Source of the DNA: Streptosporangiaceae bacterium
GTDB taxonomy: Bacteria > Actinomycetota > Actinomycetes > Streptosporangiales > Streptosporangiaceae
Length of the DNA: 43,157 nt
Direction of reading: 5' to 3'
Assembly: GCA_025934635.1 (NCBI GenBank)
Contig: JAICWX010000035.1
Coordinates: 1 to 43,157 of the forward strand
This document shows, in pieces, positions 37,910-43,157 of the stretch (the first letter of the stretch is position 1; each line of letters starts with the position of its first letter). The notes beneath the pieces were generated by a model. That model was given only the letters and a program-made list of their open reading frames with translations, did not search any database and was not told the DNA's origin. The translations under genes and the position numbers were made by a program.

Positions 37910-40294
37910 TCAGGACCCGGGCCGCCAGCGCGCGTGCGCGGTCCGCGGCGTCCCGGACCGGATCAGCTCGAGCCGCGGCCGCGGCCCGTCGGTCCGGCCC
38001 GCCGCCGGCCGCCGGCTCCCGGCGGCGAACGGCAGCGGCCACGTCGCACCCGGCCCGGCGTAGTCCTGCTCGGCGGCGGCGTGCAGGGTCCACTGCGGGT
38101 CGTACAGGTGGGTGCGGCCGAGCGCGCACAGATCGGCCCGGCCCGCCAGGATCAGGGAGTTCACGTCGTCGTAGGAGGAGATCGCGCCGACCGCGATCAC
38201 CGCCACCCCGTACTTGCGGCCGATCTCGTTCCGGATCCGGTCGGCAAACGGCGTCTGGTAGCTGCGGCCGAACGCGGGCTGTTCCTCGCTCACCACCTGC
38301 CCCGTCGACACGTCGAGGCCGGCCGCGCCGTGCTCGGCGAACGCCCGCGCGATCTCGACGGCCTCCTCCACGTCGACGCCCCCGTCGTACCAGTCGGTGG
38401 CCGAGATCCGCACCGTCACCGGCCGGCTCGGCGGCCACACCGCCCGGATCGCGTCGAAAACCGACAGCGGATAGCGGAGCCGGCCGGCCAGCGAGCCGCC
38501 ATAAGAATCGGTGCGCTGGTTGGTCAGCGGCGACAGGAAGGACGACAGCAGGTACCCGTGCGCGCAGTGCAGCTCGAGCAGGTCGAACCCCGCCCGCGCC
38601 GCCGCCCGCGCCGACGCCGCGAACTGCCCCCGGATCTCCTCCAGCTCCGCGACGCTCAACGCACGCGGCGTCTGTCCCCCTGCCTTGTACGGGATGGGGG
38701 AGGGGCCGCACACCTCCCAGTTGCCGTCCGGCAGCGGGTCGTCCATCCCCTCCCACATCAGCCGGGTCGAGCCCTTCCGTCCCGAGTGCCCGAGCTGAAT
38801 CCCGATCCGGGCCCCGGAGCGCTCGTGAACGAACGAGGCGATCCGCCGCCACGACTCCTCCTGCTCCGCGGTATACATCCCGGTGCACCCCGGCGTGATC
38901 CGCCCCTCGGGAGAGACGCAGACCATCTCGGTCATCACCAGCCCGGCCCCGCCCAGCGCCTTGCTGCCCAGGTGCACCAGGTGGAAGTCGCCGGGCACGC
39001 CGTCCCGCGCCGAGTACATGTCCATCGGCGAGACGATGACCCGGTTGGCCAGCTCCAGGCCCCCCAGCCGGAACGGCTGGAACATCGGCGGCCGCACCTC
39101 CGCCGAGGCCGAGCCCGGAGCCGGATCCGAGACCGAGGCGAACCACCGGTCCATGTCCGCCACGAACTCGGGGTCCCGCAGCCGCAGGTTGTCGTAGGTC
39201 ACCCGGCGGCTGCGGGTCACGATGTTGAACGCGAACTGGTGCGGATCCTGATCGGCGTACTGGCCGATGTTCTCGAACCACTCCAGGCTGGCCTGCGCGG
39301 CCCGCTGGGTCGAGGTGACCACCGGCCGCCGCTCGTCCTCGTAGGCGGCCAGGGCCGTCGGCCCGGAATCAGCCTCGTGCAGGCACGCCGCCAGGGCCAG
39401 CGCGTCCTCCATGGCCAGCTTGGTGCCGGAACCGATGGAGAAATGCGCGGTATGGGCCGCGTCGCCGAGCAGCACCACGTTGCCGTGCCGCCAGGTCCGG
39501 CAGCGCACGGTGGTGAACGCGGTCCACCGCGAGTTGTTGGCGAGCACCTCGTGTCCGCCGAGCACTCCGGCGCACAGCTCCCGGATCATCGCGATGGACG
39601 TCTCGTCGCTGTGCCCCGGCGGCAGCCCGGCCGCCTGCTCCGCGGCCGGCCCGAAGCCGGCCCGCCGCCACACGTCCTCGTGCGCCTCCAGGATGAACGT
39701 GCTGCCCGATTCGCTGTACGGGTAGCCGTGCACCTGCATGATCCCGGCCGGGGTGTCCAGGATGTAGAACTTGAAGGCGTCGAAGACCAGGTCGGTGCCC
39801 AGCCAGATGTAGCGGCTTCGCCGCCGCTCCAGGTCCGGCCCGAAGACGTCGGCGTAACGCCCCCGGACCGCCGAGTTCATCCCGTCAGCGGCAACCACCA
39901 GGTCGTAGTCCGCGGCCAGCGCCGCCACGTCCGGCGCCTCGGTCCGGAACAGTACCCGGACCCCCAGCGCCGCGCACCGCTCCTGCAGGATGCCCAGCAG
40001 CCGCTTGCGGCTCATCGCGGCGAAGCCGTGCCCGCCCGAGGTGAACGTGGTGCCGCGGAAGTGCACGTCGATGTCGTCCCAGCGGGCGAACTCGCGGCGC
40101 ATCCGCGCGAAGATCTCCGGGTCGGCGTGCTCGATGCCGCCGAGGGTCTCGTCGGAGAACACCACCCCGAAGCCGAACGTGTCGTCGGCCGCGTTCCGCT
40201 CCCACACCGTGATGTCGTGGCCGGCGTCCAGCTGCCGGGCCAGGGCCGCGAAATACAAGCCGCCGGGGCCGCCGCCGAGGACAGCGATACGCAT
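37910..40294 (-). CDS. Fused FAD monooxygenase/old-yellow-enzyme reductase (2-aminobenzoyl-CoA or salicylyl-CoA type)
   Basis: 794 residues. The first 395 or so form a PHBH-type flavoprotein monooxygenase: MRIAVLGGGPGGLYFAALAR, a DG motif in DYDLVVAADGMNSAVRG, and GDAAHTAHFSIGSGTKLAME. From about 410 an NADH:flavin oxidoreductase barrel follows: PFRLGGLELANRVIVSPMDM, GIQLGHSGRKGS, ELHCAHGYLLSSFLSPLTNQ, TDSYGGSLAGRLRYPL. This fusion is known for 2-aminobenzoyl-CoA monooxygenase/reductase of Azoarcus and for salicylyl-CoA 5-hydroxylases. It hydroxylates and then reduces the aromatic ring of the CoA ester. ATG 40294 is used (GAGG 5 bases upstream); the frame opens further, antisense to the RidA gene. 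The CoA ligase at 23372 is the natural partner; a thiolase and hydratase are not in the window. Confidence 0.9.
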   Translation of the reverse strand: MRIAVLGGGPGGLYFAALARQLDAGHDITVWERNAADDTFGFGVVFSDETLGGIEHADPEIFARMRREFARWDDIDVHFRGTTFTSGGHGFAAMSRKRLLGILQERCAALGVRVLFRTEAPDVAALAADYDLVVAADGMNSAVRGRYADVFGPDLERRRSRYIWLGTDLVFDAFKFYILDTPAGIMQVHGYPYSESGSTFILEAHEDVWRRAGFGPAAEQAAGLPPGHSDETSIAMIRELCAGVLGGHEVLANNSRWTAFTTVRCRTWRHGNVVLLGDAAHTAHFSIGSGTKLAMEDALALAACLHEADSGPTALAAYEDERRPVVTSTQRAAQASLEWFENIGQYADQDPHQFAFNIVTRSRRVTYDNLRLRDPEFVADMDRWFASVSDPAPGSASAEVRPPMFQPFRLGGLELANRVIVSPMDMYSARDGVPGDFHLVHLGSKALGGAGLVMTEMVCVSPEGRITPGCTGMYTAEQEESWRRIASFVHERSGARIGIQLGHSGRKGSTRLMWEGMDDPLPDGNWEVCGPSPIPYKAGGQTPRALSVAELEEIRGQFAASARAAARAGFDLLELHCAHGYLLSSFLSPLTNQRTDSYGGSLAGRLRYPLSVFDAIRAVWPPSRPVTVRISATDWYDGGVDVEEAVEIARAFAEHGAAGLDVSTGQVVSEEQPAFGRSYQTPFADRIRNEIGRKYGVAVIAVGAISSYDDVNSLILAGRADLCALGRTHLYDPQWTLHAAAEQDYAGPGATWPLPFAAGSRRPAAGRTDGPRPRLELIRSGTPRTAHARWRPGS

Positions 40295-40358
40295 GCCTCG
40301 ACTGTATGCCGGAATCTGTACGGTCGTCAATGAACCGCAATACCGGTAGGGTGCCGCC
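40295..40358. promoter_or_regulatory. Divergent promoter region of monooxygenase and RidA genes
   Basis: 64 bases between the divergent starts. It holds the AT-richer GAATCTGTACGGTCGTCAA stretch and GCAATACCGG before a GGTAGGG ribosome site. The PaaX regulator encoded 0.4 kb away may bind here. No definite -10/-35 pair can be claimed. Confidence 0.4.
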
Positions 40359-40763
40359 ATGGACATGGAGCGGATCAACCCCGCCGGACTCGCCCGGCCG
40401 TCGGGCTTCTCCCACGCCGTCTCCGTCCCCGCGGGCCGTCTGGTGTTCCTGGCCGGCCAGACCGGGATGGACCGGGACGGGCGAATCGTTCCCGGCGGCG
40501 TCGTGGCGCAGTTCGAGCAGGCGCTGAGCAGCCTGCTGACCGCCCTGGCCGCGGCCGGCGGCCAGCCATCCGACCTGGCCAGCGTGACCATCTACCTGAC
40601 CGACGTCGAGGACTACCAGGCCCACGGGAAGGAGATCGGCCAGGTCTGGCGCCGGCTGGCCGGCTCGGACTACCCGGCCATGGCGGGCGTGGGCGTGACC
40701 CGGCTGTGGCACCCTGATGCCGTGGTCGAGATCCAGGGCCTCGCCGTCGTCAGCCGCTCATGA
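40359..40763 (+). CDS. RidA-family protein lacking the catalytic Arg
   Basis: 134-residue RidA/YjgF-family trimeric protein. NPAGLARPSGFSHAVSVPAG, LVFLAGQTGMDRDGRIVPGG, QFEQALSSLLTALAAAGGQP and LASVTIYLTDVEDYQAHGKE fit the family. The position of the conserved Arg (usually PARS) reads PAMAGVGVTRLW, with Met, while Glu in VEIQGLAVV remains. Arg-containing RidA proteins deaminate 2-aminoacrylate and related imines; members without it have other or unknown roles. GGTAGGG is about 8 bases before ATG 40359. It is divergent from the monooxygenase gene, and its end overlaps the convergent PaaX gene by 14 bases. Confidence 0.88.
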   Translation: MDMERINPAGLARPSGFSHAVSVPAGRLVFLAGQTGMDRDGRIVPGGVVAQFEQALSSLLTALAAAGGQPSDLASVTIYLTDVEDYQAHGKEIGQVWRRLAGSDYPAMAGVGVTRLWHPDAVVEIQGLAVVSRS

Positions 40764-41640
40764 CGGCCCGCACGTAAGCCCGCGCCGGTTCTTCCAGCCG
40801 CTCGCGCCGGGCAAAGAACAGGTCGGCGGCCCGGATGCCGACCCAGTCCCCGGGCAGCAGCTCGGCGGGCAGTCCGGGGTCCAGATAGGGGAGCCGCCGC
40901 CAGTCGGTGAGCATCCGCACGTACCCGGCGAACGCCTCCTGCCCACTGGGCGGGACCTCAGGCAGCGCGGGCTCGTGGGCCCCGATGAACGCTCCGTACT
41001 GGCGTTCCAGCTCATCCAGGTCCCACCAGCGGCGGATCTTGGCCGCCGGATCGCCGAAGGCCAGGTGCTCGGCGCGGAACAGGTCGGCGTAGCCGTCCAG
41101 GCCGAGCCGCCGCAGGGTCTCGGCCGTGGTGTCCTGCCGGTGGGCCGGCACGATCCACACTCCGGGCGCGACCATGCCGAACCCCAGCCTGGTCAGCTCG
41201 GACCGCAGCACGTGCCGGCGGTGCCGCTCGGATTCGGGGACCGAGAACACCGCCAGCACCCAGCCGTCCGCGGGCGTGGCCCGGCGCCGCCGGAAGATCC
41301 GCTCGTCGCCTTCGCGCAGGATGGCCAGGGCCTCGGCGGACAGCTGGTATCCGGCTGACCCGCCGTTCCGCCGCGACTGCACGATGCCGCGCCGCTTCAG
41401 TCGCGAGATAGCCGAACGGGCGGCCGGCTCCTCGATCCCGAGGTCGGCGAGCAGCCGGATCAGGGTCGCCACCGACAGCCAGCCGCCATCGGGCCGGGCG
41501 TAGAGCCCGTAGATCGTGATGATCAGGTGCCGTAGCCGGGCCGAGCGGGCCGTGCTGTCGTCGGCCATGCTCTTATCGGCCATGCTTTTATAGACCGGCG
41601 CCCCGGCGGCCGGGTCGTTCGTTTCCGCTACGGCCGTCAC
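40750..41640 (-). CDS. PaaX-family transcriptional regulator
   Basis: 296 residues. A winged-helix domain (about 35-105) has RLRHLIITIYGLYARPDGGW, VATLIRLLADLGIEEPAARS, AISRLKRRGIVQSRR. The central and C-terminal PaaX parts are seen in GWVLAVFSVPESERHRRHVL, FGMVAPGVWIVPAHR and PGLPAELLPGDWVGIRAADL. PaaX proteins repress phenylacetate-type catabolic genes and respond to aryl-CoA esters. The GTG at 41640 has no ribosome site; TGATATCG about 12 bases upstream suggests leaderless expression. Two internal ATGs (KSMADKSMADD, a short duplication) are alternative starts. Its most obvious targets are the divergent monooxygenase/RidA promoters. Confidence 0.9.
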   Translation of the reverse strand: MTAVAETNDPAAGAPVYKSMADKSMADDSTARSARLRHLIITIYGLYARPDGGWLSVATLIRLLADLGIEEPAARSAISRLKRRGIVQSRRNGGSAGYQLSAEALAILREGDERIFRRRRATPADGWVLAVFSVPESERHRRHVLRSELTRLGFGMVAPGVWIVPAHRQDTTAETLRRLGLDGYADLFRAEHLAFGDPAAKIRRWWDLDELERQYGAFIGAHEPALPEVPPSGQEAFAGYVRMLTDWRRLPYLDPGLPAELLPGDWVGIRAADLFFARRERLEEPARAYVRAVMSG

Positions 41641-41665
41641 CTGGTCACGATATCAAGGCGGCTCA

Positions 41666-42160
41666 TTACTCCTTGACTTCGCGCAGGCGCCCCGTCTCGA
41701 CCTCGTAGACGAAACCGCGGACGTGATCCTTGTGCGGGACGAACGGGCTGGCCTTGATCCGGGCGATGGACTGCCGTACGTCGCCCTCGAGGTCAGGGAA
41801 GGCCTCGAGCGCGAACGGCGGCCGGATGCCGGTGTCGGCCTCGATCTGGGCCTTGACCTCGTCGTCGTGGAAGGTCAGCATGCCGCAGCCGGTGTGGTGG
41901 ATGAGCACGATCTCGGTCGTCCCGAGCAGGCGCTGGGAGATGGCGAGGGAGCGGATGACGTCGTCGGTCACCACCCCGCCGGCGTTGCGGATGACGTGTG
42001 AGTCACCCTCGGAGAGCCCGAGGATGGCGTAAGGATGAAGCCGTGCGTCCATGCAGGCGACCACCGCGGTGCCCTTGGCGGGCGGCAGCGGCAGGTCGCC
42101 CTTGTCGAAGCTGGCGGCGTAACTCTCGGCATTGGCGACGAAGGCGTCGGTGCTACTCAA
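41666..42160 (-). CDS. Beta-class carbonic anhydrase
   Basis: 164 residues. The zinc ligands are Cys and Asp in VVACMDARLHP and His and Cys in LIHHTGCGML; the Asp-Arg dyad of the class is in CMDAR. SHVIRNAGGVVTDDVIRSLAIS is also typical. It interconverts CO2 and bicarbonate, useful to the biotin carboxylase encoded in this window, though no operon link exists. TTG 42160 is the start, preceded by GGGAGGAA. It is followed after 25 bases by PaaX on the same strand. Sized like the small plant-type beta-CAs of actinobacteria. Confidence 0.92.
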   Translation of the reverse strand: MSSTDAFVANAESYAASFDKGDLPLPPAKGTAVVACMDARLHPYAILGLSEGDSHVIRNAGGVVTDDVIRSLAISQRLLGTTEIVLIHHTGCGMLTFHDDEVKAQIEADTGIRPPFALEAFPDLEGDVRQSIARIKASPFVPHKDHVRGFVYEVETGRLREVKE

Positions 42161-42265
42161 GGTTCCTCCCCGGACGAATGGTCGGGTTTCGGCGGGATCG
42201 TATCCACGACACGCCGCTCTAATCTCGACTTAAAAGGCCTGAAAACTAATCTTTAGCAGGGCGGA

Positions 42266-43157
42266 TCAGCTCTTGTCCAGCCGGGGGAACGCGACTTCCT
42301 TCAGCAGCAGCCGGATGGCCGCCGCGACCGGGATGGCCACCAGCACCCCGACGATACCGAGCAGCACCCCGCCGATCAGCACCGCGATCAGGCTGACGAG
42401 GGCGGGTATTTCGACCGTGCGGCCCTGGATCCGCGGCACGATGAGGTAGTCCTCGGCCAGCCGGTAGAAAACGTAGAAGCCCAGGGTGGCCAGCGCGACG
42501 GGCAGCGACACGGTCAGCGCGACCAGGCTCACCACGATCCCGCCGACCGTGGACCCGATCACCGGGATCAGGTCGAGGAAGGCCACGAACGTGCCCAGCA
42601 GCAGCGGGTAGGGAACACCCCACGCGAGCAGCCAGATGTACGTGCCGAAGCCGGCGATCACCGCGGTGATGAAGCTCCCCAGCATGTAGCCGCCCACCTT
42701 GGCGAAGATCTCGTCGCCGATGAGGATGGCCCGGGGCCGCCGGGAATGCGGGACCATCCGGTAGAAGAACAGCTTGATCTGCGGCAGGCCGATCAGGAAG
42801 TAGATGCTGAGCACCGCGATGGCCAAGATCTCGGACACGGTGCCGATCACCAGGGCCCCGGCACCGATGACCCCGCCCACCAGGCTGCCGCTGCCGCTGG
42901 TGAGCAGCTTGGTCAGGCGGTCCTGGACGTGGTACTTGACGTTGAGCTTGCCCAGCTGCGAGTTCTTGTCCTGCAGGTCCTGGATGTAGTGCGGGATCTG
43001 GTGGGCGAGCGAGGTGGCCTCGCTGGCCATCGGCGGGATGGCCGCGGCCAGGAACCCGCCCACGACGCCCATGCCGCCGATGACGACGATCAGCACGGCC
43101 CCCCACCGCGGCACCCGGTGCCGGACCAGCCAGCCCACGAGCGGATCCACGCCGGCC
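42266..43157 (-). CDS. AI-2E family transporter, C-terminal part (runs off window)
   Basis: At least 296 residues of a UPF0118/PerM membrane protein; the frame continues past 43157 and the first helices are missing. Visible: DPLVGWLVRHRVPRWGAVLI, a periplasmic-type amphipathic segment (SLAHQIPHYIQDLQDKNSQL), VLSIYFLIGLPQIKLFFYRM, GSFITAVIAGFGTYIWLLAW, AFLDLIPVIGSTVGGIVVSL and VGVLVAIPVAAAIRLLLKEV. Six or so helices remain. Members include the AI-2 exporter TqsA and Na+/H+ antiporters; substrate unknown. GTG 43150 is an in-frame start but the typical N-terminus lies upstream. Confidence 0.88.
   Translation of the reverse strand, partial: AGVDPLVGWLVRHRVPRWGAVLIVVIGGMGVVGGFLAAAIPPMASEATSLAHQIPHYIQDLQDKNSQLGKLNVKYHVQDRLTKLLTSGSGSLVGGVIGAGALVIGTVSEILAIAVLSIYFLIGLPQIKLFFYRMVPHSRRPRAILIGDEIFAKVGGYMLGSFITAVIAGFGTYIWLLAWGVPYPLLLGTFVAFLDLIPVIGSTVGGIVVSLVALTVSLPVALATLGFYVFYRLAEDYLIVPRIQGRTVEIPALVSLIAVLIGGVLLGIVGVLVAIPVAAAIRLLLKEVAFPRLDKS

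Noticed and set aside
37829..40333. Plus-strand open frame of 834 codons
   Set aside because: Antisense to the fused monooxygenase; low-complexity Arg/Pro/Gly composition and no ribosome site.

Overview
The window is very GC-rich, its coding frames overlap heavily, GTG and TTG starts are common, and many genes meet at 4-base start/stop overlaps. Together with the families present (ANTAR and SpoIIE-type signalling proteins, PaaX, DUF6458, a TTC38-type TPR protein, AccA1/AccD1-like carboxylase genes) this points to a chromosomal segment of an actinomycete. Genus cannot be fixed from the sequence. No rRNA, tRNA or CRISPR array is visible.

Layout. 1-6540: signalling block. It holds the start of a multi-HAMP sensor protein, an ANTAR-GAF-PAS-PP2C phosphatase, a GT4-type glycosyltransferase behind a structured leader, a STAS anti-anti-sigma factor with an RsbW-type ATPase, and a 65-residue membrane protein. 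6541-11545: an NAD(P)-dependent beta-hydroxyacid dehydrogenase, a PLP decarboxylase, a patch of DnaA-box-like sequences and a TTC38-like protein. 11546-13177: a stand-alone IS200/IS605-type tnpB element between two broken genes, a TetR 3' end and a PAP2-like 5' end. 13200-14948: an HpaB-type flavin hydroxylase and a second copy of the 65-residue protein family.

14995-22655: a compact catabolic module. A divergent TetR regulator with a clear palindromic operator faces acyl-CoA dehydrogenase, carboxyltransferase, acyl-CoA synthetase, MaoC hydratase and biotin carboxylase/BCCP. The gene set matches the mycobacterial Rv2499c-Rv2506 leucine-degradation locus, so I read it as an isovaleryl-CoA/methylcrotonyl-CoA route. 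23372-26771: an operon of isochorismatase-family hydrolase, small acidic protein, SDR and benzoate/2-aminobenzoate-type CoA ligase. 37910-41640: a fused FAD monooxygenase/old-yellow-enzyme protein (2-aminobenzoyl-CoA monooxygenase/reductase or salicylyl-CoA 5-hydroxylase type), a RidA-like protein and a PaaX regulator. These last two blocks plausibly form one CoA-dependent aromatic degradation pathway split by about 11 kb.

The stretch between them (26833-37757) holds mostly single genes: VOC proteins, DUF1810, a lipoprotein hydrolase, methyltransferases, a HhH protein, DUF6458, an ECF sigma factor operon, a lipoprotein, a class IV aminotransferase and an alpha/beta hydrolase. It also has a frameshifted sulfotransferase pseudogene and several repeats. 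A beta-carbonic anhydrase and the C-terminal part of an AI-2E family transporter close the window. The observations most worth checking are the structured glycosyltransferase leader, the tnpB element and its candidate guide, the paired small-protein family, the DnaA-box-like cluster, and the split aromatic-CoA pathway with a RidA protein lacking its catalytic arginine.
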